DNA of 64,000 nucleotides from Acrasis kona. Its lineage: Eukaryota; Heterolobosea; Eutetramitea; Acrasida; Acrasidae. The stretch is taken from contig JAOPGA020000972.1 in the NCBI GenBank assembly GCA_026419775.2, positions 1 to 64,000 of the forward strand, in the 5' to 3' direction. This document shows positions 52,050 to 61,323 of the stretch, one piece after another; position 1 is the stretch's first letter; each line of letters starts with the position of its first letter. The position numbers were made by a program, and so were the translations under genes. The notes beneath the pieces were generated by a model, which was not told where the DNA came from, did not search any database, and worked only from the letters and a program-made list of their open reading frames with translations.

Positions 52050-52583
52050 TTAGAATTTAGCAGATTCAAAAGGATATTCATCACACCATTCGTTCTTTGT
52101 GTATTTCTTGGCAGATTGTTTCATAAATTCTGTCAATTTTGCGTTGAGCTCCTTTAGAGAAATTGGCTTTGTAGTTTGGATTGAGTAGTGATCTGAGTGC
52201 TCATGCTTAAGTGTAAGTCCCTCGGGTAACTTTGTTCCCTTTGGAATCTCATAAACAGTAACATTCTTTCCTTTGAAGTTTCTTACAATCTCTTGCATCA
52301 TTCTTGAGTTTGGTCTCAATGATGCTCCATTCGGTCTTTCAAATAATCCAGAAAAGATTCCATCGACCAAGCCATTTTCGTTAAACACTAAATCATAGCT
52401 TCTACTGTTCTTTTTCATCTGTGTATCGTAATCGCGAAGAATGACCTTTTCTGTGCCGTTTACGCGGAATAGATCGATTGGGAATTCATTGTACTCGCCA
52501 ATTAATGGATCGAATTTTGAATATGTTCTTGCGCTGTGTAATGTCAAGAAATTACGAACGAGGGGGCGTGTTCTCAACATCAT
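52050..52583 (-). CDS. Tse2-family (ADP-ribosyltransferase-like toxin fold) domain protein, mitochondrial presequence
   Basis: Single exon, 177 aa. N-terminus MLRTRPLVRNFLTLHSAR TYS is a typical mitochondrial presequence. Residues about 35-165 resemble the Tse2-type domain found in Pseudomonas T6SS effector Tse2 and in many fungal proteins: PIDLFRVNGTEKVILRDYD, GASLRPNSRMMQEIVRNFKG, VYEIPKGTKLPEGLTLKHEH and PISLKELNAKLTEFMK. The recognition is from memory of fungal family members, not a search. Function in eukaryotes is unknown; toxicity should not be assumed. Divergent from mL46, 47 bp between ATGs. Confidence 0.65.
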   Translation of the reverse strand: MMLRTRPLVRNFLTLHSARTYSKFDPLIGEYNEFPIDLFRVNGTEKVILRDYDTQMKKNSRSYDLVFNENGLVDGIFSGLFERPNGASLRPNSRMMQEIVRNFKGKNVTVYEIPKGTKLPEGLTLKHEHSDHYSIQTTKPISLKELNAKLTEFMKQSAKKYTKNEWCDEYPFESAKF

Positions 52584-52630
52584 TGTATTTCTTCTTGTTT
52601 CATCCGGTCAACTCGTTGATCTTCACACAA

Positions 52631-53645
52631 ATGCATCGTCAACTTTATCTAGTCCAAGGTGTTCTCACTAAATCAATATCTTGCACACAAACATCAATAA
52701 CCTCGATTCCAATAAAAAGAAATAAATGGATCTCACTGGAAGAGAGAAAGGATTATTACTTTGAGGGTCCAGAGGGCATGAAACCAGAGCCACCTTTGTA
52801 CTATGGACCAGAAAAATTGAAATCTGCATATGTTTTCGAGCGCGAACCTGCAGTTCAGCCACGCGGTAATTACCTGCATGACGAGTTTGAAGAGGGTCTA
52901 GTTGATGAGAACGAAACTTTCTATGCAAGGCATCAATACACCACATTTTGGGACTATTATCCTGATTGGCAAAAGGAAAAGAAAAAAAGAGATGTAAGTA
53001 ACATGTTGTTTTTTGTAACTAAACACAAAACAGGCCTTATCAAAAAAACAAAAACCAGTCGGCAAGGCAGCACACATTTACGTCCCTCCCCGTCCCCAAC
53101 CTAATGCTGAAGATAAAATGTTCCTACAACGGACAAATGGTAGAGGATACATGACGTCTGGTGCAGAGTTTTGGTTAGACAACTGGAAGCCTCAACCCGT
53201 CTATACGCAAGACGATTTTGACGACAACCGTTATTCTTTGAAGAGAAACCTCAAAGGAAGATTATATTTGATTTTTCAAAGCGTGTTGAACAAAAAGTGG
53301 ATGTTCCCAGAAGTCATCAGACGTAATCCTCTAAGCATGCGACAGGCTGCAGAGAAGCGCTTCTTGGAAGACATGAGAAAAACGTGCACGGGTCACTTTA
53401 ATTCCAACATTCCTCTACACTATTACAAAAACCCACAAGATGATTTGGATAAGACATACTTTTACCATGCATTTTATGTTGGAGGAAAACCACAGTACAA
53501 ACAAATTTACAAAGAGAGAGGTTACTGCGACCATGCATGGGTGACGAGACATCAACTTTTGGAATACGATTATATAGATGAGGATTACAAGGAAGCTGTA
53601 TATGACATGTGTTGGGGGACTCCCGAAGTTTGTCCAAGATTTTAA
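52631..53645 (+). CDS. MRPL46: Mitochondrial large-subunit ribosomal protein mL46
   Basis: Exons 52631..52993 and 53034..53645 (40-nt intron), 324 aa. Basic N-terminal presequence (MHRQLYLVQGVLTKSIS). C-terminal half is a Nudix-fold: LKGRLYLIFQSVLNKKWMFP, then PLSMRQAAEKRFLEDMRK and a C-terminal YFYHAFYVGGKPQY and HAWVTRHQLLEY. This W-x-FP ... R-x-AAE-R ... W-x-T-x-x-L pattern is mL46. It is a structural, catalytically inactive Nudix protein of the mitoribosome. Earlier in-frame ATGs overlap the divergent gene and are not favoured. Confidence 0.8.
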
Positions 53646-53671
53646 ATAAATGATTTGTAATAACATTTTAT

Positions 53672-56600
53672 TTACCAATCTGTTATGGCTGTTGCGTCAA
53701 AACGTGTCACTAATTCTTGTGTATCGTGTAAATCCTTTTGTACTTGTTTTCTCATGTAAAAGATTGGACAATCATTGTTGGTGCAGAGCACTTCTTGATG
53801 GAGGGACCCCTGGCATCTCTGACAATGCGTCCATACTCTTGAATAAATGTTCTCGTAGTGATTGTGCTTGTCCAACAAGTTTTGGTACAGTTGAGCTTCT
53901 TGTGACTGGCACTGAGAGCACACGGCACCTTCGCTTATTGCGGTTTTACAACCCAAACACGTCAAAGTCTTTTTTGCAAACTTCATGATGCCCAAACTAC
54001 CTGCAGGAGTGGGAACGCTAATCTTTCTGGTGTGCTCGCCGTTAAACAACGAGGAAGGATCGTCCATCACTGGACCAAAGATTTGCATGAGAGGATTGGT
54101 TAGTTTCTTTTCAAGATAATACTTTGTGTCGATGGGAGTGCTATTCTCCAACACATACAAGGGATCCTCGCTCTTCTCATAAGCCTTCGCATCCCGATGA
54201 GCCTTGATGATCACGTACGGAACACGATCGCCAACACGCGGAGCACGTGCAGGATCTCTCTTGGCCATACGCCCGGCAAGCTCCACATGTGCTTGCTTGG
54301 ACCCATAGGCCTCGCTCTTTTTGCTGAGCGATTTACTAATCACCAACATGCTAATATCAATTTTATTCATCAACAAATCGCTAATCACATCCCTTGCGTA
54401 CTTTTGAGCTTTGGCAATGCTCCTCTCTATCAAGATCATGTGCAAACAAGTGCTGACCACGTTCTTGACCAGCGCACAATTATCTCTCCTCACCGTCTCT
54501 ATGCCCTTTGCGTCCAGCTTATCGTACTTGGCCGTGTTGGTCCACAACAGTCCTGCATAACGCTTCTTGGCCAACAACAAGTAGGGATGATAAACCTTTT
54601 CAAATTCCAACTTGATGGGGCTGATAAACTTCTTGCTGACCAGCGCAGCAGCTTCCTTGCCCAATTCCATGGCCGTCGCCAAGTCAGCGGTCCCAAATTT
54701 CACCATGATACTATCTGTATCTCCATAAATCACATTGCAGTCAAATTCCTTTCCATTCTTGATGGTGTATTCTTGTGCGACGGTGTCAGCTGCCACCATG
54801 ATCATCTCTCTTCCAAAACTAGTCACGCTGGCGCTCACCTCCAAGCAAGGCAAGTGACCGACGGTGGCACCAGTGAATCCATACACAGAGTTGGCGCTCA
54901 CCTTCAGCGCCAATTGCCTGCCGTTCAACACGCCGTACATAAAGTCGTCCTTACAATTCTTCATGTCCTTCTTGGCCTTGTCTCTCGCATTCAACAATTC
55001 CTTCAAAATGCGAGGTAACATTCCCTCGTACGTGTCCGATTTGACAAAATAGTCGCCGCTGGGCGTCTTAATGTATTGGTCGGGGTTCAACTTGTGCACG
55101 TCTGATTTCTTGATCAGGGTGGAATAACACAAATTGTGAGCGATCATGATGCTGGGGTACAGACTGGCAAAATCCAGAGTGGCGATGGGTTCGTCATAGT
55201 AACCAGCCTTCGGCTTGATGACCGCTCCTCCCTCGTAACTATCCGAGCTCTTCTTTTCTCCGCTGGGCATGGTGGGCATCAAGAATCCGCTCTCCTTTGC
55301 CTTTCTCAACAATTGAGAGATCACCTTGATTTGTTGACCCCTCTGCAAGATGAAGCTGAGCGGAATGCCGGTCACTCTGGCCATCTCGATATAATTCACC
55401 ATGATCATCAGCTTTTCCAACAATCGCTGCGGCAAGTAAGCATCCTTCAAACAATAAACGGCCAATCTCCTGCGCGTTTCGTCGCTTCCCTCCTGCAGAC
55501 TGCTGATGATGGAGTGGTGCACTTCCTCCTTTTGTTCTCCCAAAAAGTGCGCGCTCACATTGTTCAGCGTGTAGCTGCTCAGCTTGTGGTCCCTCTGCAC
55601 GCAGAACATGACGTCCAGCTGAACGCGCCCCTCAATGTTAATGTCCTTGCTCTCCCTGGTTCCGTATGCTTTGGAGGAGAACGTGGTGTTGCGCATGTTG
55701 GATCTGCGATCGCATATCCTTCCGAGGAATGCAAACTTTTTGACGTTGAGCGCTTTGCTTCTGTTGAGGAGGTAGGGAAGATCGAAATTAACAATGTTGT
55801 AGCCGGTCAATACGTCCGGGTCGATGCTGATCACAAAATCCCTCCATGCCTGGAGCATGCTTTCTTCCGTTTCGAATTCATGAACGTCGGCGCCCACTAT
55901 GCTGAGACATGTTCCGAGCGTGAATACGTTCTTGACGAAGGGTTCTGTTTGGCCCTGTAACGTCACGTAATTGGCGATTTGAATGACCGGGTCGTGTTCT
56001 GCGTTTGGGAAATGACCTTGCTTACCTGCGCACTCAATGTCAAAGCTCATGATCCTGAGCGGAGCAATCTGCGACCACTCCGGACTGGAATCGGGCAGGT
56101 GCGAAATCAATTCCTCTTGGTTGACGTCCACTTCGATTTGGCAGTGACCCGTCCTTTCTTTTTGATCTCTGACGTGATACTTTTGTGCTGGTAATTCCAC
56201 CCAATTGGCGCCGACCATCTTCTTGTCGATCATGCATCTCAACACGAACAAAATGTTACTTTCGTAGGTGAGGAATTTGTGGTACTTGTTTAGTTTGGGT
56301 AGCTCCAGACCTCTTTCGAGAATGGTGCGTAGGGGTTTTACGAACTTTGGTGCGCCTGTGTAAATGGTCAGAAAGTCTCGGTCTTCGTTGAACGTATAGT
56401 TCATGAGCGATCTGCTCCTAAAGTGGGATACTTGATTCACGAATTCCATCTTTTCTCCTTTGCTCATGCCCCTGCTCGACGATTTCAAATGATCGCAGAG
56501 CAACTCTCTAAACCACTCGCAGTCTGTTTCTGGATTGAAGTGTTCTGGCATTTCAATGTAAAAGTAGGGTACGAAACCTCTGACATGACATAAAACTGAA

Positions 56601-57091
56601 TGCCCTTCTTTTGTTACACCGTATAGTTGAATGATTGGAACAGTTCCTGACTCTGGGCCTGGATAGCCTGGCTTTTGTTCTCCCAGGTAGTAGTCGGCAT
56701 CCATTTGTTGGAAGATTAGTGACTTCTCTGCATTGAATATTCCTGTTTCTTTTGTCACTGCCGGTCTGCTCCACTCTTGTTTTAATGGCGTGACTTGATA
56801 TTGTTTTTGAGTGGCAAAGCTATCTTCTGAGGAACGGACGAAATCATCCTCATCGTTATACTCTTCAGCAACAAATTTATTCTTTTGTGTGGGCATGTCA
56901 TCATCAAAATCCTCGTCGTCAGCAGCCTCGTCATCTTGTACGTTGTTTGATTCACTGCTTTGATAACTCTTATTTGATGATTGGTAATCGTTTCCACGTG
57001 AACGTTTTGCAGGGTTCTCTGTTGAGGATGATGCGTTAGCCGACATGACTTCTGATGTCTTCGGTACCATAGGCTTTCGCTTTGGTGCCAT
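53672..57091 (-). CDS. POLD1: DNA polymerase delta catalytic subunit
   Basis: Single exon, 1139 aa from MAPKRKPMVPK at 57091. Acidic, disordered N-terminus. Exonuclease motif I MSFDIECAG at about residue 350; polymerase motif A LDFASLYPSIMIAHNL at about 640; motif B LALKVSANSVYGF; motif C YGDTDSIMV at about 790. C-terminal CysA zinc motif (CLGCKTAI...CSQC, about 1040) and CysB (CQRCQG...CTNNDCPIFY, about 1090), the latter binding a 4Fe-4S cluster. Lagging-strand replicative polymerase with proofreading. The 54.1-56.3 kb part is visibly richer in G+C than the flanks. Confidence 0.97.
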   Translation of the reverse strand: MAPKRKPMVPKTSEVMSANASSSTENPAKRSRGNDYQSSNKSYQSSESNNVQDDEAADDEDFDDDMPTQKNKFVAEEYNDEDDFVRSSEDSFATQKQYQVTPLKQEWSRPAVTKETGIFNAEKSLIFQQMDADYYLGEQKPGYPGPESGTVPIIQLYGVTKEGHSVLCHVRGFVPYFYIEMPEHFNPETDCEWFRELLCDHLKSSSRGMSKGEKMEFVNQVSHFRSRSLMNYTFNEDRDFLTIYTGAPKFVKPLRTILERGLELPKLNKYHKFLTYESNILFVLRCMIDKKMVGANWVELPAQKYHVRDQKERTGHCQIEVDVNQEELISHLPDSSPEWSQIAPLRIMSFDIECAGKQGHFPNAEHDPVIQIANYVTLQGQTEPFVKNVFTLGTCLSIVGADVHEFETEESMLQAWRDFVISIDPDVLTGYNIVNFDLPYLLNRSKALNVKKFAFLGRICDRRSNMRNTTFSSKAYGTRESKDINIEGRVQLDVMFCVQRDHKLSSYTLNNVSAHFLGEQKEEVHHSIISSLQEGSDETRRRLAVYCLKDAYLPQRLLEKLMIMVNYIEMARVTGIPLSFILQRGQQIKVISQLLRKAKESGFLMPTMPSGEKKSSDSYEGGAVIKPKAGYYDEPIATLDFASLYPSIMIAHNLCYSTLIKKSDVHKLNPDQYIKTPSGDYFVKSDTYEGMLPRILKELLNARDKAKKDMKNCKDDFMYGVLNGRQLALKVSANSVYGFTGATVGHLPCLEVSASVTSFGREMIMVAADTVAQEYTIKNGKEFDCNVIYGDTDSIMVKFGTADLATAMELGKEAAALVSKKFISPIKLEFEKVYHPYLLLAKKRYAGLLWTNTAKYDKLDAKGIETVRRDNCALVKNVVSTCLHMILIERSIAKAQKYARDVISDLLMNKIDISMLVISKSLSKKSEAYGSKQAHVELAGRMAKRDPARAPRVGDRVPYVIIKAHRDAKAYEKSEDPLYVLENSTPIDTKYYLEKKLTNPLMQIFGPVMDDPSSLFNGEHTRKISVPTPAGSLGIMKFAKKTLTCLGCKTAISEGAVCSQCQSQEAQLYQNLLDKHNHYENIYSRVWTHCQRCQGSLHQEVLCTNNDCPIFYMRKQVQKDLHDTQELVTRFDATAITDW

Positions 57092-57527
57092 GATTGATTG
57101 TGTTTGTTGAAGTTTTTGTGATTCTAGATAAGAATCGAATAATATTCCCGCTTGTTTTTTGCAAACCCAAACCCAACCTAACTTACATCCTTGGAATAAA
57201 TCATGGTGATACTGCAACCAAAAAGAAAATAGTTTTTATTCGGTAGGCGACGCCACAAGAAGGTTTCTACATGAATTAAATGAGAAGAGGATTTGGCAAT
57301 AAACAGACTTTCATAAAACCAATATTGTTGGAAATTCATGTTTTCTTACAAGTATATGAATAGTTATTGAACGACTCTGCACTTCAATAAGATTTCAACT
57401 CTAGCAGAATGTTCACTAAGTTTTACTGAAAACATGGAAAGGATGTATGTGGTACAGCCGTGGTTCAAACAGGTTCGATCGGGTAGTAAAGAGTACATTT
57501 ACATTTTAAGGTAATTAAATAATTTAT
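57092..57527. other. Intergenic stretch
   Basis: Contains the 5' region of POLD1. A minus-strand AATAAA at about 57236 suggests the end of an unseen transcript, but I find no convincing coding exon above it. Confidence 0.4.
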
Positions 57528-57959
57528 TTATCCTGCAACGGTGAAGTTTAACAAAGCGCAAGCAATTTGTTTTGAATCGCCTGTCACAACATGTTTTGTG
57601 TTGTATTGACCTGGTCCGGCAATTCCGGGTACGTCCAAGACGACTTTTAATGAAGCAGGTCCAGCCTTGATTGGGCATCCGCCGCTTGCAATTTGGCATA
57701 GATCGTACTCATTCTCCAAAATGTCGATTCCCTCCAAACTGATTGTGCTGACTAACTTTCCAGATGAAACTTCTGATCCTGAAATACCATCAATGGTTGC
57801 GGTGACGGAGGTACCTGGTTGGATTTCACCTGATGGGGTGACATCGATTGTTTTAACTTGGAATGATGGGGGTACATCACCAGGGCAAAGTTTGAATGGG
57901 GCGGGGCCGGCAATGGTGAATGCAATGATGGCTAGTAGAACGAAGGCGATGGTACGCAT
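57528..57959 (-). CDS. ML-domain (NPC2-like) lipid-binding protein
   Basis: Single exon, 143 aa. Signal peptide (MRTIAFVLLAIIAFTIAGPA). ML/NPC2-type domain: FKLCPGDVPPSFQVKTIDV, PSGEIQPGTSVTATIDG, ISLEGIDILENEYDLC, GGCPIKAGPASLKVVLDVP and a final CALLNFTVAG. Cysteines pair as in NPC2 (CPG / ALLNF region and DLC / GGC). Such proteins carry sterols or phospholipids in lysosomes; similar ones are phosphatidylglycerol transfer proteins. Confidence 0.85.
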   Translation of the reverse strand: MRTIAFVLLAIIAFTIAGPAPFKLCPGDVPPSFQVKTIDVTPSGEIQPGTSVTATIDGISGSEVSSGKLVSTISLEGIDILENEYDLCQIASGGCPIKAGPASLKVVLDVPGIAGPGQYNTKHVVTGDSKQIACALLNFTVAG

Positions 57960-58039
57960 GTTGATTTATTTGATAATTGTGTTATATCACATGTTAGCAC
58001 TGTTTAAATCAATTTATTTTCTCCGGAGATCTGCCAATC

Positions 58040-58201
58040 ATGAATTTCCCTTCAACAGTTACAAATAATTCAGTCGTCGCAACAGGAGAAATGTACTATC
58101 GGAGTGATGGACCGAAGGGACATTATGATATGGACATGGAACATAATTTCCTTTGTTCCTTCACCACTGGGCTTCAAAGCACTTTCAAAATTGGTTTTTG
58201 A
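58040..58201 (+). CDS. Possible 53-aa protein
   Basis: ATG at 58040, reads MNFPSTVTNNSVVATGEMYY, RSDGPKGHYDMDMEHNF and ends FKIGF, with AATAAA 8 bp after the TGA. Lies between the divergent ML gene start and the RFC3 stop. Short but with a plausible composition and poly(A) signal. Confidence 0.35.
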   Translation: MNFPSTVTNNSVVATGEMYYRSDGPKGHYDMDMEHNFLCSFTTGLQSTFKIGF

Positions 58202-58271
58202 ATTGACGCAATAAAGAATGCAAACACAGTGAGTCAGTAACAAGAAGAAATTTGCAATAAAGTCTTTTTAT

Positions 58272-59498
58272 TTATAAATCAGCGAACGCATCATTCATGT
58301 GTCTTTTATAAATTATTAACGAACGAAAGTAGTTTTACGTACCTCTTATATACAGACATGATCTTGGCCGTAAAGGCCTCCAAGTGGAATATAGGACGAC
58401 TTCCACATTTCAACCGGTGCTCCTGTTCAAGCGTTAATAAAACCTCTCAACGAACAGTCTTACGTAAAATGCGGACCAATGTGACACTTGATGTTTTACA
58501 TCATAATCGACAACAACAATGAGGTAATTGGCTAATTTTTGTAAAATTAATTCAGGAGGAATGCAGTTTGTGATAAGTTGATAATACTTCTCTCTTATTT
58601 CTAAAAGTCTTTTTGGTGATTGATCTTCCATGATCTCCTTCGCTATATCTGCTATGAATCTCTCCCATTCAGGTAACCTTGCTTTTTGACCGGCTGTGAA
58701 TGGATATTTTTCTGCTTTTGAAGCTTCCAACATTAAAAGTGCACGCCTGAGGTTACCTTCCGATTTTTCGGATATTTCGTCACAAAAGGCTTTTGGAAGG
58801 TTGAAAACCTCTTGTTTTGCAACCTTTTGTAGTACAGTGCTGATCTGATGAATGCGTTAAGAATGTATAATGTTAAATTTACCTCTTCACTAGTAGGTGC
58901 GGGTACTCTGATGCACAAGCAACGACTTTTAATTGGTGATAGAATTTTACTAATGCTTGTTGCCATCAAGACTAAACGACAAGTCTTGACATATTTCTCC
59001 ATAGTTCTTCTTAGAGCCTGTTGTGCTTCTCTACTGAGCAAATCAACTTCGTTAATGATAACAACTGTGATAGTTAGAAATAAGGAGAAACCAGGATGTA
59101 CCTTTGAAATTTCTTTCTGCGGATTGATCAAGTGGTGCACTTTGAGCGATCTCTTTTAACAGAGTGCCAATCACGTACCTATCATAATTACCGCTGTCGC
59201 TTGGATTTATTTCAATGTGGCAAGGTGATGATAAAGTTGTGACAGTAATCGACTTCGAAAGTTGTGATCCAACTTTAATTTCCTTGTTCTCAAGCTTTGT
59301 TTTTTCTGCTTTAACACCATATACCTCCTTTAACAAAGCCATCACGCGGGTTTTTTTACCGGCCCCGCTTGGTCCATAGAACAATAAATGTGGGAAGTCA
59401 CCTGTATTCACGATGTTCTTTAATTGCTGTGACATATCCTTGTGGATGTCCATTTTATCGAATGACTTTGGTCTGTACTTGTCTACTAATAGAACCAT
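58272..59498 (-). CDS. RFC3: Replication factor C subunit 3
   Basis: Exons 59102..59498, 58883..59064, 58464..58844, 58343..58422 and 58272..58302 (introns 37, 38, 41 and 40 nt), exactly 356 aa. Starts VLLVDKYRPKSFDKMDIHK; Walker A LLFYGPSGAGKKTR; Walker B VVIINEVDLLSREAQQALRR; SRC motif SPIKSRCLCIRVPAP; RFC3-specific C-terminus HWSAFYEHRLKCGSRPIFHL ending AFADL. Clamp loader ATPase that loads PCNA for polymerase delta. Walker A GAGKKTR and the length identify it as RFC3 (yeast Rfc5). Confidence 0.96.
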
Positions 59499-59591
59499 TG
59501 TTCAAGTATCTTCTGAATTGAAAGTGTTGCCGCCTTATTGTAATCAGTTGAGCGACATTGAAGGATGACAAATTAATACAGATGATTGAAT

Positions 59592-61239
59592 TTAAAGTTT
59601 ACGCTTCTTGCGCTTTTTATTGTAGTCTGCTTTAACCCTCTTACGAGGCGGCGACTCAGCCTCCATGTCTACAAATCGTAGTTCCCGTCCGCTCTCGTCG
59701 ATAATAGATCCCCCAGCGACTATACAATTAATAACAGGTACCCCCTCAGCGCTAGGTCTCTCTGTCTGAAGTAGTTTTGTAAAACTGTTATCTACATTCT
59801 CTTTATTAACATGCGCACCTGACTCCGCATCATCTCCATCAAATAACATATCCACAACCTTCAAATTTCCATGGTTATCGCTTGCTGCTAGTAAATCGCA
59901 ATCTTGACTTAACGCGACTGCCCTCACAGCACCTCTAAACAAACTTAATTTTATTGAATGATTACTACTTCTCTTCGTATCTTTTCTATCATTTGTAAAC
60001 CACATATATACACATCCCTTTGAGGATCCACTAACCAGTAATTGTCTGTGCGGATTCCATGCAGGAACTACAGAAGGATTCACATCAAACACACTACTAG
60101 GCTTAGGATTTGATGTTTGTTCGCAGGAAAAAGAACAAACACCTTGTCTGGTGTCAATATCCCATAATTTAAACTGATGGTCAGATCCTGCTGTCAAGAG
60201 ATTATTTTTAAAAGCACCATCGCATTCAACATGGAAAATTGGACTACTCGGATCGTGTCCAGTAAATTTATTCTTATATGATTTTGTAAACCTGTCAAAG
60301 ACTTCCACATTTCTGTTCGGGTCAAAATAGTTGCCAACAGGCTTTAAGGTATCAACATTGGTGCAACCCCAACTAGAACTTGATTCTTGAGATGCCCAAC
60401 TAGAACACGAACTCTGAGATCCCCAACTACTCCAACAAAGAGGTTCTGGTTCCGGCTCTTTCACACACTGTGTATCTTTGTTGATCTGCTCGAGCTGCTC
60501 ACTACTCACATATTTGGCAATTGTTGAAACTAAATGTAGAATGCTTTCTAATGTCCCATAAATGTACTGCTGTAACACCCACGCTTCCGTTGTCTGTAAG
60601 AATATTGGATGTTATTGGAGTTAGGTTGAGCGACGGTGATAAGCAGTCACTGGATGTAATAATTAGGTTCGGATGATCAGGAACAAAACATGCTGACTTA
60701 ACACTGTTCATGACGTTTAAAGTGAATAGTGGACTGTTCATCGAGTTGTGCCAAATGCGAGCAGTCGAATCTGTGGATGCTGTTAAAATGAATTCTTCTC
60801 GGGGTCCGCTGTATCTACAATCATTTATATAGCTTGTGTGTCCGTTGTAAGTTCTGAGTCTTCTAATTTGAGAATCACTAGATCTTACATCGTAACAGTA
60901 TACGGTAGGGTCATTGCCCACGACGCAAAATTGTGTTGTTTCATCATCTAACGTGCAGATTTTGTTGATACAAGTGTGTTGAGGTAGCTCGACAATCGAT
61001 GAGTGGTTGACGACCGGGTTTGAGTTGTTATTAGGTATGTTGTACAATTTGACGTCCCCAATCGAATCACCAGTCAACAACAACCTCTTGCTTAAACATT
61101 TTTCAGGTAAAAATGCAATACTTGTTATATGTGCAGTCTGCGACGACTTGTATGGTCTTTCCGCATTCTTGTTTACTCGTGAGCAAAGTGTCTTTTTATA
61201 CCAAGAATCATGGTGCAGTGAGTAATTGTCCCTAATCAT
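59592..61239 (-). CDS. WD40-repeat protein, unassigned
   Basis: Exons 60510..61239 and 59592..60475 with a 34-nt intron, 537 aa. N-terminal WD units (HITSIAFLPEKCLSKRLLLT, GHTSYINDCRYSGPREEFIL, TASTDSTARIWHNS), a Ser/Trp-rich spacer with three SSSWG-like repeats (about residues 260-285), and further WD units (NNLLTAGSDHQFKLWDIDT, LLVSGSSKGCVYMWF). Basic C-terminal tail (KRVKADYNKKRKKRKL) suggests nuclear location. Probable single seven- or eight-bladed propeller scaffold; family not identified. Confidence 0.8.
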
Positions 61240-61323
61240 TTAACGATTTTGCACGACCGCCAAAGTTTGTGGTTGAGTAGAGAACATTCAAATTAGCAAT
61301 TCAAAATTCAACTATTTTTATTT

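Noticed and set aside
54197..55960. Two long plus-strand ORFs of about 270 codons opposite POLD1
   Set aside because: They lie antisense to conserved polymerase motifs; their open frames follow from the GC-rich codon use of POLD1.
57430..57490. GGTTCGATCGGG, resembling a tRNA B box
   Set aside because: No matching A box or cloverleaf stems nearby; the Pol III B-box consensus is not met exactly. No tRNA genes were found in the window.
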